NCBI RefSeq assembly: GCF_014645615.1 | Contig: NZ_BMMB01000002.1 | Location: 124,001-188,000 of the forward strand | From: Paenibacillus hunanensis | GTDB lineage: Bacteria; Bacillota; Bacilli; Paenibacillales; Paenibacillaceae | Length of the DNA stretch: 64,000 nt | Direction of reading: 5' to 3' | Part shown: piece after piece, positions 32,783 through 43,424 of the stretch | How the letters are laid out: the number at the start of each line of letters is the position of its first letter | Position numbering within the stretch: position 1 is the first letter of the stretch | Program-made: the position numbers and the translations under genes | The notes under the pieces: generated by a model | Seen by the model: the letters and a program-made list of their open reading frames with translations, nothing else | The model's database searches: none | What the model was told of the DNA's origin: nothing

Positions 32783-32791
32783 ATTATAGCA
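32783..32791 (-). promoter_or_regulatory. Extended -10 promoter for prfA
   Basis: TGCTATAAT on the minus strand, about 210 bases upstream of the GTG start. No good -35 box is seen. Confidence 0.45.
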
Positions 32792-33169
32792 CAGAACATC
32801 GTATTTTCCTATCCTTAAATCAACGAAAATAGAAGAATTTTCTCTTGATCCACTTCATTCTGTATAGATATCATCCCTACATAAGATGGGTACCTTCACT
32901 CTATCCTTCTCGCTCCTGCTTGGTGTCTCTACTACAGCCTAATTGATAACTCCCTTCATACACCTCACTCCTATAAATGAATTTACTTATCTGTTATGTT
33001 CAAATATGAATTTATCGATGTGGCGTATCGGTAGGTTTGCTTCTGTGATTGCTGGTTATCTATACTAAGACTGTTGGGCAGCTATGAATCTGTTTGATAA
33101 TAGCTATCCGTTTACTTTGTCTGTGCTTCATCTCATCACATATCCATAGATTATGAGGAGGTTGTACAA
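32792..33169. other. Non-coding gap between prfA and the aldo/keto reductase
   Basis: 378 bases of divergent intergenic sequence, AT-rich. It must contain the promoter of the plus-strand reductase, but I see no clear box, hairpin or gene. Confidence 0.4.
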
Positions 33170-34156
<987 letters not shown>

Positions 34157-34295
34157 TGGATAAGGATACAGGAAGGTCAATTGTGAGCATACAATAATCT
34201 GTTGCGCATTGTCATGCCTGTGCATGCAGGTATCATCTCTGATCTATTCTATCTAGGTACGCACTGCATCTGATTTTTACTATAGATTGATCCAG

Positions 34296-34333
34296 GCGGC
34301 GAGCGAAGTATTCTATTACGCTCGCCGCTTTTT
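34296..34333 (+). terminator. Terminator after the aldo/keto reductase
   Basis: A perfect 10-bp stem, GCGGCGAGCG / CGCTCGCCGC, with a 13-base loop, then TTTTT on the plus strand. Confidence 0.9.
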
Positions 34334-34506
34334 GTATGCCTATATCTACCTTTATCTCCAGCATATATCATACATCGCCCTCCCTCGACCGATAATGGAA
34401 ATAGACTCCATACATAAAGAATTTGAGCAATCCGGCAACAATCGTTCAGCTATACAGATGAATCACAATAAACAGACAATCGCCCATTTGAAAAGGAGAG
34501 TTCTCT

Positions 34507-35514
34507 ATGCACACATTTCGTCAAATTCGGCTCGGGGAATGGTATGGTTATTTGATTGCTTCGTTAGGCGTGCTCGTGATGGCAAGCTTGATTGTAGCGG
34601 TAGGGTATTACAATGGATGGGGCTTTCTGTTGGTAGTCGCAATCGTCGGCTTCGTGATGTATGCGGTTTTTGCGTACTTTGCACTCCTAAAGAATGAACG
34701 CACATATGACTATGAGCCTCATCAAGGGTTTACGTATTATCGGATGCCCGAAAAAACGAAAATGATACTGAGCTGGACTGGCTTTGCTTGCTCGGTAATT
34801 TTGCTTTTTGTGTATTGCTTTGACGCTAGCTTTGATCGGTGGACATTCTTATATGGGATCGTCATAGCCTTTCTTTTCCCCGGCGTCTACTACTGGCTGA
34901 AGGAAAAAACGTATCATGATATCCGCACGCAAATCGCCTGTGCCGAAATATTGTATGCCTACGGGGTATTGACACCAGACGAACGCATTTATGCGGCATA
35001 TGGCAACATATCCACTGAGGCCTGGCTCGCATTAGCGAACGATCAGCCACAAAGCATCGACTGGATCGATTATGAACCGAATGAGGTGCAGACGCCCCTC
35101 CACCTATTGGTCGTGACGGATGAAGAATTAATTATGTGCACACAGCATCCTGATGAGGAATTTATGTTTTCGACTATACCTTTAGCTTATATTCAGCAAT
35201 TGTATGTATCCAGTGCCTCCTACAAAAAGGTTGGGGGCGAGTCAGGGCCTAAAATGAACAAGCAAATGATCGTGATTGGTGATGGTGAGGATCACCAGTA
35301 TCATTTTCAATTTTCAAGCAGGCTGTATAGCGGGTTGTCTTTATTTGTATCGGAGCTGCTTGCTTGTATGGACGATGCTCATCTGCGTGAATTCGATGAG
35401 GATGAGCTACCCGAGCGGGATCATCCCGACTATGTTCCGTTAGAGGATTTTCCGATGCTGTCGAGTACGGAAGAGGAGTATGTACCATTTAGCGTACAGC
35501 CTTCGTCCGTATAG
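34507..35514 (+). CDS. Membrane protein of unknown function, paralogue A
   Basis: 335 aa. Two hydrophobic hairpins lie near residues 15-60 and 85-128; the remaining C-terminal two thirds is soluble. I do not recognise the family. It shares its whole layout and many blocks with the next gene: FRQIxxGEW at the start, GFxYYR before the second hairpin, LHLLVVTDEELIMCT, an FST-L-I-QLYVS-SYK block and the C-terminal YVP-ED-PMLSST signature. The soluble part has a PH-like or tubby-like beta character (inferred). The start has an AAAGGAGAG box. Confidence 0.75.
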   Translation: MHTFRQIRLGEWYGYLIASLGVLVMASLIVAVGYYNGWGFLLVVAIVGFVMYAVFAYFALLKNERTYDYEPHQGFTYYRMPEKTKMILSWTGFACSVILLFVYCFDASFDRWTFLYGIVIAFLFPGVYYWLKEKTYHDIRTQIACAEILYAYGVLTPDERIYAAYGNISTEAWLALANDQPQSIDWIDYEPNEVQTPLHLLVVTDEELIMCTQHPDEEFMFSTIPLAYIQQLYVSSASYKKVGGESGPKMNKQMIVIGDGEDHQYHFQFSSRLYSGLSLFVSELLACMDDAHLREFDEDELPERDHPDYVPLEDFPMLSSTEEEYVPFSVQPSSV

Positions 35515-35526
35515 TTTTGTAGCCAT

Positions 35527-35609
35527 GATGCATGATTGGATCGGATTTTTATCGTAGAAGTGGTGCATTGTCGTTTTGTTGATGCATGGCTGTGATCATG
35601 ATCCGATCC
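35527..35609. repeat. Dyad and direct repeats between the paralogues
   Basis: GGATCGGAT (35538-35546) is matched by its inverted copy ATCCGATCC (35601-35609). TGATGCATG occurs twice as a direct repeat (near 35527 and 35580). The first unit also lies only 13 bases after a stop codon. The role is unclear; an operator or a duplication scar are both possible. Confidence 0.4.
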
Positions 35610-35637
35610 GTACATAACAGCAGGAGGAGCACATTTT

Positions 35638-36636
35638 ATGAAACGATTCCGCCAGATTCAGCGTGGCGAGTGGAAAGCCTATATATTTAATTCTGTGGCA
35701 TGGTTTGCACTAGCACTGTTTGCTTTCATCGCATGGTCTACTTCAGGCTTCGGGCTTATATTCTTCTTTGCCATTGCTTTATTGATCGCTTTTGCACCAA
35801 CCTACATCCATAGCCTGACCATCAATCCCCGTACAGAGAATTACAGGGCAGGTAAAGGATTCAGCTACTATCGTATTTCAGAAGCTGCCAAATTAAAGTG
35901 GATGTATTTTTCCCTCAGCATCTATTTAATTGGTATGGTTTTATTTTGCCTCAGTGATGCATTCAATTGGTGGGTTCTACTATTTGGATTGATGGGTGCA
36001 GCCTTTCTCCTTCTCACACGTATCCGATTGAAGGCAGACAAGATTGAGATGGAACAAAGTATTCGTTTAGCAAAGCGCCTGTATTCGATCGGTGTACTAC
36101 ATCCTGATGAAGTTATTCATGCTGCGCATAGTAATGTAAGTGAACCCCAATGGAAAAAGTTCACTCAGCAAAACTTCTCAGATACGATCGATTTGACCGA
36201 ACGGGAAAAAGAAGCGGATTATGAACCACTTCATCTGCTGGTAGTCACAGATCAGGAATTAGTCATGTGCACCAAAAAGCCAAATCAACCCTTCGTGTTC
36301 TCAACGATGGCTTTGACTGACATTCGACAACTTTACGTCTCAGCTTCTTCCTACAAAGAAATTATGACTTCAAGCCCTGGTGTGAAATATAATCAAATGC
36401 TGGTCATTGGTAATGGACATTACCGACAATATCATTTTGAATTATTAAATCTATATGGAAATAACATGCTTTCATTTGTAAGACAGCTATTGTTCTATAT
36501 GGATGAGGCGCATCGACGTGTACAGCTTCATTCTTCACTTGAGCGTCAGCATCCAGCTTATGTGCCATTTGAAGATATCCCTATGCTGTCGAGTACAGAC
36601 GAAGTGTATTTACCATTTATGGAACCGTCTCGTTAA
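35638..36636 (+). CDS. Membrane protein of unknown function, paralogue B
   Basis: 332 aa, tandem paralogue of the preceding gene: same FRQIxRGEW start, two helical hairpins, LHLLVVTDQELVMCT, FSTMALTDIRQLYVS, and a C-terminal HPAYVPFEDIPMLSST block. The two proteins are clearly diverged, so the duplication is old or both are kept under different selection. GAGGAG precedes the ATG. Function unknown. Confidence 0.75.
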   Translation: MKRFRQIQRGEWKAYIFNSVAWFALALFAFIAWSTSGFGLIFFFAIALLIAFAPTYIHSLTINPRTENYRAGKGFSYYRISEAAKLKWMYFSLSIYLIGMVLFCLSDAFNWWVLLFGLMGAAFLLLTRIRLKADKIEMEQSIRLAKRLYSIGVLHPDEVIHAAHSNVSEPQWKKFTQQNFSDTIDLTEREKEADYEPLHLLVVTDQELVMCTKKPNQPFVFSTMALTDIRQLYVSASSYKEIMTSSPGVKYNQMLVIGNGHYRQYHFELLNLYGNNMLSFVRQLLFYMDEAHRRVQLHSSLERQHPAYVPFEDIPMLSSTDEVYLPFMEPSR

Positions 36637-36751
36637 GTAAGATTAAGTAGCCCTGCGATACTGCTACTCTACCTATGTGCGCAAGCTCGTCTTACCTTAT
36701 GACTTATGCTTGCGATGCTCCTTCTATCACCTATCATTCACGATATACAAC

Positions 36752-36820
36752 AAAAAAGCCTGATCGGTTAGCAACGGATGTAATTCTACATCTCGTATGC
36801 TGTGCCGATCAGGCTTTTAT
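36752..36820 (-). terminator. Terminator after ychF (possibly bidirectional)
   Basis: Arms AAAAGCCTGATCGG and CCGATCAGGCTTTT enclose a 37-base loop that itself contains a GATGTA/TACATC hairpin. A six-T run follows on the minus strand, and TTTTAT on the plus strand. Confidence 0.85.
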
Positions 36821-36856
36821 TTATGCACGAACTCTTATACAGAGTGCGATTCGATA

Positions 36857-37957
36857 TTACACGTTGAAACGGAAGTGCATAACGTCGCCGTCTTTCACGA
36901 CATAGTCTTTACCTTCCAGACGCAATTGACCGCGTTCCTTCGCACCGTTCATAGAGCCTGCGTTCACAAGGTCTTCATAGCCCACTACCTCTGCACGGAT
37001 GAAGCCGCGTTCGAAGTCACTATGAATCACGCCTGCTGCGCCAGGAGCTTTCGTTCCTTTGCGGATTGTCCATGCGCGTACTTCCTGCACACCTGCTGTA
37101 AAGTACGTGTACAGACCGAGCAGACGATACGCCGCCTTGATCAGACGGTTCAGACCGGATTCTTGCAGACCCAGCTCTTCGAGGAACATCGCACGATCCT
37201 CATCTTCCAGCTCGGAGATATCTGCTTCTACCTTCGCACTGATCGGAACAACCTCTGCATTTTCAGCAGCGGCAAATTCTTTTACTTTGAGCACGAAAGG
37301 ATTTGTGTCTGCCTCTGTTACACCATCTTCGCTTACGTTAGCCGCATACAATACTGGCTTCATTGTCAAAAGATGCAGGTCGCGGATAATCAGACGCTCG
37401 TCTTCGGTCAGCTCGATGCTGCGTGCAGGCATATCGTTGTACAACGTTTCCTTCACGCGTTCCAGAATCTCGATCTCTTGAGCGTACTGCTTGTTGCCGC
37501 CCTTCATATTCTTCTTCGCGCGATCAATACGCTTCTCGACGCTGTCCAGGTCAGCCAGTACCAGCTCCAGATTGATCGTCTGGATGTCGCTGATCGGATC
37601 GATTTTGCCATCTACGTGTGTGATGTTCTCATCTTCAAAACAACGAACAACGTGTACAATCGCATCGACTTCACGAATGTGAGCAAGGAATTTGTTACCC
37701 AGACCCTCGCCTTTACTTGCGCCACGCACCAGACCAGCAATATCAACAAATTCGAATGCCGTTGGAACGGTTTTTTTCGGTTCAACAAGCTCAGTCAATT
37801 TGTCCAGACGCTCGTCCGGTACTTCAACGATACCGACGTTTGGATCAATTGTACAAAACGGATAGTTAGCGGATTCTGCGCCCGCCTGTGTGATTGCATT
37901 AAAAAGTGTGGATTTACCGACGTTTGGCAATCCAACGATACCAGCTTTCAAAGCCAT
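36857..37957 (-). CDS. ychF: Redox-regulated ATPase YchF
   Basis: 366-aa universally conserved Obg-related P-loop NTPase of the YchF/EngD family, ribosome associated. G1 GLPNVGKST (about 10-18), the DIAGLVRGASKGEGLGN switch region and a C-terminal TGS domain with AWTIRKGTKAPGAAGVIHSDF are intact. It uses ATP rather than GTP because the G4 motif is changed in the family. It stands alone between terminator and chemoreceptor. Confidence 0.95.
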   Translation of the reverse strand: MALKAGIVGLPNVGKSTLFNAITQAGAESANYPFCTIDPNVGIVEVPDERLDKLTELVEPKKTVPTAFEFVDIAGLVRGASKGEGLGNKFLAHIREVDAIVHVVRCFEDENITHVDGKIDPISDIQTINLELVLADLDSVEKRIDRAKKNMKGGNKQYAQEIEILERVKETLYNDMPARSIELTEDERLIIRDLHLLTMKPVLYAANVSEDGVTEADTNPFVLKVKEFAAAENAEVVPISAKVEADISELEDEDRAMFLEELGLQESGLNRLIKAAYRLLGLYTYFTAGVQEVRAWTIRKGTKAPGAAGVIHSDFERGFIRAEVVGYEDLVNAGSMNGAKERGQLRLEGKDYVVKDGDVMHFRFNV

Positions 37958-38048
37958 TTATGCTGACAACTCCTATATTTGAATTGGTGACAGACTCTTC
38001 ATGAATTTCCACACTATTATATATGACAACCACAGGCGTGGCAAACGA

Positions 38049-39788
38049 TTAAACGATAAATTGTTCCGCTTGTTTTTTCAAATCTACAGCAAGGCGGTTC
38101 AAATTACCGGAAATGTCCGACAATTCAGCTACCGATTGCTGCTGCTCTGTAGCGCTCGCAGACACCTCTTCGGTCATCGCGGAGGTTTCTTCTGTTGTCG
38201 CTGCGATGTGGGTCAGATGCTCTTCTACCTCACGGCGGATATGCTGCATACGGTCGGTATTTTCTGACAGATCATGTGCCAGACGCTGTACATCCTCGGA
38301 TACACGACTCACCTGCTCAAACGAATCCATACACTCTGTAATGCGATTTTCCTGCTGCTCGGCAGCCGTTAGACTTTGCTCAAACTCGTTATGAATGAGG
38401 CGAATCTGCTCTACAAAGTGTCCCATGATCCGATCAATCTCGCGAATCGACTCTCCAGACTGCTGTGCAAGCTGTCCCATTTCGTGGGCAACAACAGCAA
38501 AGCCTCGACCTGCTTCACCTGCACGAGATGCTTCAATCGAAGCATTTAATGCCAGAATTTGCGTCTGCTTCACGATATCCTGCACCTGTCCACTAATGCC
38601 AGCCGCCTCACGCGATTGCTCTGCCAGTGTGCTGGATAGCTGCTGAAGCTGCTGTACGCTGGCTACACTTTCCTTGCCCTGTTGTAAAAGCAGCTCGTGC
38701 TCACGCAGTACCGTATTGCGCACGGTGGTAAGCTGCTCTGCCGTCGCGCCAAATTGATCTACATACGTGCCAATCTCATCGATAATACCGCCCAGACGTG
38801 CCGATTGATCGACAGAATGCTCGGTTTGCTCTGCTTGCTGCCCTGCTCCACTGGCAATCTCTTGAATCGCTCGTGATAGCTCTTCCGTCTGACGCAGTGT
38901 GCTACCTGCAACTTCCTGGATATAGCCAGAGGACTGCTGAAGTGTCGTAGAGCTATGCTGAATACTGCCGATCATCCCGGTAATATGCTGAATCATCGCA
39001 TTGTTCAGATCACTGATCTCGCCCAGCTGATCGCCTGTAATACGCTGAGACGGAACCGTCAGATCACCTGCGGTAACCTTTTCCATACTATGCTTGATTT
39101 CGCTCACCTGCTTCAGCATACGACGAATGAACAGCATTGCCGCAGCTACCGCCAGAATGAATACACCTGCAAAAATCGGAATGACAAGCTTATACGCTTC
39201 CTTGATCGTTACCGAGTAAACCGAATTGACCGTGTTCGCTGAAATATCGATCCCGAGATAACCGATCACCTTACCGGCCTCATCACGAATCGGCATAAAG
39301 GTGGAAAATAACTCACCCCACTCTGGATCATTTGACACATTCGTGGTGATCGCCTGTCCTGCCAGCAATGCGGATGTACGATCGGCGCCGAGTGTAAGTT
39401 CGGTATCGTATGGGCTGTAATCTTTGTCATCCCATGCAGCACCATCGACGGTGTAAAGCCAGCGGTCATCCACCCGTTTGAACATATACACATACAGCGC
39501 ACCTGTCTCCAGACGCACATTGTTTAGCCGCTGACGCAGCTCTTTATATTGCGTGCTCTGTTCGGGATTCGTACTGGTGTACATTTGCTGAATTGCATTT
39601 TTATCCAGCTGCGCGATCGTGTTTGTCGTCAGCATTTGATTGTTCTGCTGTAATGTGGATAGCGATGACTTTTGGATGAGCAGCTGCGTCGTCCACATCG
39701 TGAGTCCGCAAATTAACAATAACGGTATTAAAATAATTAAGTATAGTTTAGGACGCAGTCCCAATCTCATAAATGAATGCTTCTTCAC
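38049..39788 (-). CDS. Methyl-accepting chemotaxis protein
   Basis: 579-aa transmembrane chemoreceptor. TM1 is about residues 15-35, an extracellular sensor domain of the single-Cache type spans about 36-200 (with [12 protein letters not shown]), TM2 about 203-225, a HAMP domain about 226-280 and the cytoplasmic signalling coiled coil to the end. The hairpin tip is [20 protein letters not shown] followed by [14 protein letters not shown]. The ligand is not predictable. GTG start with AAGGAGG 7 bases upstream. It would feed the flagellar machinery implied by flhO/flhP. Confidence 0.93.
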   Translation of the reverse strand: MKKHSFMRLGLRPKLYLIILIPLLLICGLTMWTTQLLIQKSSLSTLQQNNQMLTTNTIAQLDKNAIQQMYTSTNPEQSTQYKELRQRLNNVRLETGALYVYMFKRVDDRWLYTVDGAAWDDKDYSPYDTELTLGADRTSALLAGQAITTNVSNDPEWGELFSTFMPIRDEAGKVIGYLGIDISANTVNSVYSVTIKEAYKLVIPIFAGVFILAVAAAMLFIRRMLKQVSEIKHSMEKVTAGDLTVPSQRITGDQLGEISDLNNAMIQHITGMIGSIQHSSTTLQQSSGYIQEVAGSTLRQTEELSRAIQEIASGAGQQAEQTEHSVDQSARLGGIIDEIGTYVDQFGATAEQLTTVRNTVLREHELLLQQGKESVASVQQLQQLSSTLAEQSREAAGISGQVQDIVKQTQILALNASIEASRAGEAGRGFAVVAHEMGQLAQQSGESIREIDRIMGHFVEQIRLIHNEFEQSLTAAEQQENRITECMDSFEQVSRVSEDVQRLAHDLSENTDRMQHIRREVEEHLTHIAATTEETSAMTEEVSASATEQQQSVAELSDISGNLNRLAVDLKKQAEQFIV

Positions 39789-39861
39789 GTGTTGTCCTCC
39801 TTATGATGTATATACCTGTGACATAGTGACATATAGACTAATAGTTCAAAGTACCCATTTA

Positions 39862-39887
39862 TTATCGACGTCAAGCAGCTTATTTTG
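39862..39887 (-). promoter_or_regulatory. Sigma-D-like promoter for the chemoreceptor
   Basis: On the minus strand, CAAA, a 14-base spacer and GTCGATAA, one base off each consensus box (TAAA, GCCGATAA). It lies about 75 bases upstream of the start. Motility genes are normally under this factor. The next 300 bases toward 40190 show nothing else. Confidence 0.4.
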
Positions 39888-40193
39888 TATAGCTATTAAA
39901 GTATTTTGTTGTTTTTTGTCGTAAATTTTCAGAAAATTTCGGTTAAGCGTCATTTAATGCAACAATTTCAGACTAGGACAGAAGGGGAATGAATAAATTT
40001 TTTTAGGACAGTGAGGAATTTATTGTATAAAAGGAAGGCTTATTCGGAGCAAAGGCATTATTTTCATCCATCTGTATAGATATATAGAGTGCGTGTAAGA
40101 GTAAAACTTCATAGTATGGAATACAGGTGATATGAACAGAAGTACAATCGCTTAGACGATATCAACAGTACCTTAGCGCTTAATGATGCAGAC

Positions 40194-40225
40194 AAAAAAA
40201 AGATCCGGCACGTAGCCGAATCTTT
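40194..40225 (-). terminator. Terminator after the isomerase gene
   Basis: AAAGAT-CCGGC and GCCG-AATCTTT arms with a short loop and an eight-T run on the minus strand, 130 bases below the stop. Confidence 0.75.
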
Positions 40226-40354
40226 GCTGCAATATAGATGCTTTGTTACGATATGCTAAAACAACTCGGGATGATCCAATACTCATCCTCATCATTCATG
40301 GACGATCATTTGTATATCGATGCATTACATACCATCTACATACATACTATGCCT

Positions 40355-41401
40355 CTAATTCATGCGATATAGCCGCTCTGTTTGTTGAAGCTGTTCCACC
40401 GAAGCTGCTCCTACGCCGAACATCGCCGCGGACAGCTCAAGCTCTACGCGCTCCAATACCTGCTCCAGTGCTTCCTCTGATTCTACTGCCGCACCGAGCA
40501 AGGAGCGTCCAAACCCGACCATATCTGCACCAAGCGCAATCGCCTTCGCGGCATCTACACCGTTGTACAGACCTCCACTACCGATCAGTGGCATATCAGG
40601 CACATGGTTGCGTACATCACGGATACAATCTGCGGTCGGATAACCCCAGCCTGCAAAGGCTTCGGCGGCTGCACGCCGTACCGGATCATGGCTACGGAAT
40701 TTCTCTACCTGACTCCATGATGTACCGCCAGCACCAGCTACATCGATAAATGCCATACCTGCACTAGCAAGACGCTGCGCTGTCTCGCCATCAATGCCCC
40801 AGCCTACTTCCTTGACACCTACAGGCACATCCAGTGCTGTCGCCACCTCTTCCATTCGCTGTAATAACCCTGCAAAATTCACATTGCCTTCGGGCTGAAA
40901 CACCTCCTGCAAGCTGTTCAGATGCAGTACGAGCGCACTGGCCTCGGCCAGCTCTACTGCACGTCGGCATTGCTCCACACCAAAGCCGTAATTCAGCTGT
41001 ACCGCTCCCAGATTCGCAATGATCGGGATATCCGGTGCATCGCTACGCACATTAAACGTTGCTGCTAGCTCGTCATGCTCAATCGCTGCACGCACCGAGC
41101 CAAGCCCCATCGCCCAGCCGCGCCGCTGTGCTACGCGTGCAAGTCTGCGATTGATCTCGCCAGTCGCTGCACTGCCACCGGTCATGGAGCTGATCAGCAG
41201 TGGAGCCTTTAGCGCGATGCCAAATAGCGAAGTCGTCAGATCAATCGCTGCAAAATCTAGCTCTGGTAGCGCCTGATGGCGAAACCGATATTGTTCAAAG
41301 CCCGACGTGATACCTTCACCGGCTACATTTTCTTCAAGGCACAATCGGACATGTGCGCTTTTGCGATCTGAAATATGTCCTTCTTGAGATGGATGAGTCA
41401 T
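40355..41401 (-). CDS. fni: Type 2 isopentenyl-diphosphate delta-isomerase
   Basis: 348-aa FMN- and NADPH-dependent enzyme converting isopentenyl to dimethylallyl diphosphate. The N-terminal DRKSAHVRLCLEENV, LISSMTGGSAATGEIN, GLGSVRAAIEH and GSGGLYNGVDAAKAIALGAD blocks are all diagnostic. It lies just downstream of the carotenoid operon on the same strand, separated by a repeat, and likely supplies its precursor. The ATG has an AAAGGAAG box. Confidence 0.95.
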   Translation of the reverse strand: MTHPSQEGHISDRKSAHVRLCLEENVAGEGITSGFEQYRFRHQALPELDFAAIDLTTSLFGIALKAPLLISSMTGGSAATGEINRRLARVAQRRGWAMGLGSVRAAIEHDELAATFNVRSDAPDIPIIANLGAVQLNYGFGVEQCRRAVELAEASALVLHLNSLQEVFQPEGNVNFAGLLQRMEEVATALDVPVGVKEVGWGIDGETAQRLASAGMAFIDVAGAGGTSWSQVEKFRSHDPVRRAAAEAFAGWGYPTADCIRDVRNHVPDMPLIGSGGLYNGVDAAKAIALGADMVGFGRSLLGAAVESEEALEQVLERVELELSAAMFGVGAASVEQLQQTERLYRMN

Positions 41402-41540
41402 ATCCGCTTCCTTTCTTTAGGTGAGTTGTGGCGTTCGTTATATCAACTATAGCAGTAAATGAGGGAAAGCCACAGGTCGAGTGGGAAAAGAATTGCTCGT
41501 GGGTGGATGATCGCTTGCTGAATGTTGTGCTGCTGCGTCA

Positions 41541-41678
41541 ATCACTTCGGGAAGGAATAAGGGAACGGACTCGGGTGGAGCCGCGGGAATCTTTTGGATT
41601 AGCAGTGAATGAAGATTCCCGCCCCTCCAAAGGAGTCCTTTTCCCTTATTTCCTTTCCTTCGTTCCGTGCTTATCGCA
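41541..41678 (+). repeat. Palindromic intergenic repeat, copy A
   Basis: 138 bp, same family and orientation as 26880-27016. Outer arms GGGAAGGAATAAGGGAACGG (41550-41569) and CCTTTTCCCTTATTTCCTTT (near the right end); inner arms CGGGAATCT and AGATTCCCG. The middle differs between copies, yet the inner stem is kept, which suggests selection for structure. It sits between fni and the carotenoid operon. The remaining sequence to 41927 is AT-rich and empty. Confidence 0.85.
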
Positions 41679-41927
41679 GCCTATGTCATGAAATATGAGC
41701 AGAAAAGAGATCATTTTAGCTATTTAAAATTAATAATCGTTTATACAGCTTATATAAACCTGTTAAATATTAAAAATAGTTAACTATAAAAGATGCATAT
41801 AGCTAGCCATTCTGATCCTTACGAAGTCTGCGCAATTGATGCATTTGCATCTATCTATGATGAAGCCTATCCACTCCCACTTGATCTGGCAATTTCATCC
41901 CTGTCACAATCCTTTATTCTTTAGCAC

Positions 41928-43424
41928 CTAACGCTGGCTCGCAATATGCTTGGCTACCAGTTGACCGGATAGGGTAACGATGGGGGTTCCACCGCCGGGA
42001 TGAGTCGTGCCGCCGACATACCATAGGCCTTTTACGTCAGGGCTACGGTTACCGGGGCGGAAGAAGGTTTGCTTGGCACCGTTGGATGAGATGCCGTAGA
42101 TCGCTCCGCGATGGGCGTAGGTGTCGCGCTGGATGTCTTCTGGTGTGTAGTGTTGCCAGACAGGGCCGCTGCGGATACCGGTTAAGCCGTAGCCTTCTAG
42201 CATGGTCGCGATGCGTTCGCCGTAGGCTTGCTGTTGGGTTTGCCAGTTCCATTGCTTGGAGGTGTAAGGCGCATTGGCAAGGATGAACAGGTTGCTACCG
42301 CCATCGGGTGCCATGCCCGCTTCGGAATGACCGGAGTGGCAGATGTATAGCGTTGGATCAGACGGTGCTGTTTTTTGAGTGAAAATGGATTGGAACTCTG
42401 GTTCATACTGCTCTGGGAAAAAGACCGTATGGTGTAGAAGCTGATCATAGCGCTTTGCCACACCTGCAAGTGTAACAAAGCCGGATAATGATGGCTCGTA
42501 CGATGCAATGCGATGATCTGGAAGTGAAGGACGCTCCTTCTCGGATAGCAGCATACGGCTGGCACTGAGCACATCGCCGTTTACAATGACAAGGGATGCT
42601 TCATAATCGCCACTATTCGTTTCTACACCGCTGACGGCTCCAGCATGTACACGAATGCGCGTGACCTCGGTATTCGGATGAATTGTGACACCAAGCTCTA
42701 CAGCAAGGCGAGCCATACCACGGACAATATTACTTGTCCCTCCATACACGCCATACACACCATCTACTGCCTCCACATGTGCCAGCATCGCGAAGATCGC
42801 TGGTGCCTGGTATGGAGATGCGCCCACATACGTTGCGTAACGTCCTAATAGCATCAAAGTATTCGGATGGCGAAAGTAGCGTCCGAGCAACGCTTGTAAT
42901 GTTGTCAATGGACGCACGCGTAACAGACTGCGTCCCATCGATGGCTTTAATTTATCGCGCCAGGATAGTAATAATGTGTTCAAAAATTGTTGATCCGCTT
43001 CGCGATACATCGCGCTTGCCTCTTGTAAAAAGCGACTATAATTACGCGCATCCTCCGGGCTATAGGCAGCAATCTGCTCGGCGGTATATTCTGCATGACG
43101 ACTAAGATCAACGGTATGACCATCTGCAAACACATTACGTGTACGCGGCTCCAGCTCATACAGCTGCACATAATCGTCCATCTGACGCCCGGCACGTTCG
43201 AATACACTACGAAACACATGTGGCATCGTAATGGTGCTTGGTCCGCGGTCAAAATGGTAGCCGTCCAGCTCCAGCGACTGTAGCTTCCCACCGATCGTGG
43301 GCTGCTTTTCCAGTATGGTAACCTCATAACCTTCCGAGGCAAGCCCAATTGCGCACGATAAGCCGCCAAATCCAGCGCCAATAATGATGGCCCGGCGTGA
43401 ACCGGGCTGTCCGTAACTATTCAT
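41928..43424 (-). CDS. crtP: CrtP/CrtNb-like diapocarotenoid terminal oxygenase
   Basis: 498-aa FAD protein of the phytoene desaturase superfamily. The dinucleotide site IIGAGFGGLSCAIGLASEGY and the C-terminal GGTTHPGGGTPIVTLSGQLV are typical. The closest pattern I recall is staphylococcal CrtP, which oxidises the terminal methyl group of C30 carotenoids, including the YVGxSxYxAPA block and the PEDIxxxxxxxRGAIYG region. The start at 43424 overlaps the previous stop as ATGA. It is the last gene of the operon. The assignment among the three CrtN-like paralogues is inference from remembered sequences. Confidence 0.8.
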   Translation of the reverse strand: MNSYGQPGSRRAIIIGAGFGGLSCAIGLASEGYEVTILEKQPTIGGKLQSLELDGYHFDRGPSTITMPHVFRSVFERAGRQMDDYVQLYELEPRTRNVFADGHTVDLSRHAEYTAEQIAAYSPEDARNYSRFLQEASAMYREADQQFLNTLLLSWRDKLKPSMGRSLLRVRPLTTLQALLGRYFRHPNTLMLLGRYATYVGASPYQAPAIFAMLAHVEAVDGVYGVYGGTSNIVRGMARLAVELGVTIHPNTEVTRIRVHAGAVSGVETNSGDYEASLVIVNGDVLSASRMLLSEKERPSLPDHRIASYEPSLSGFVTLAGVAKRYDQLLHHTVFFPEQYEPEFQSIFTQKTAPSDPTLYICHSGHSEAGMAPDGGSNLFILANAPYTSKQWNWQTQQQAYGERIATMLEGYGLTGIRSGPVWQHYTPEDIQRDTYAHRGAIYGISSNGAKQTFFRPGNRSPDVKGLWYVGGTTHPGGGTPIVTLSGQLVAKHIASQR

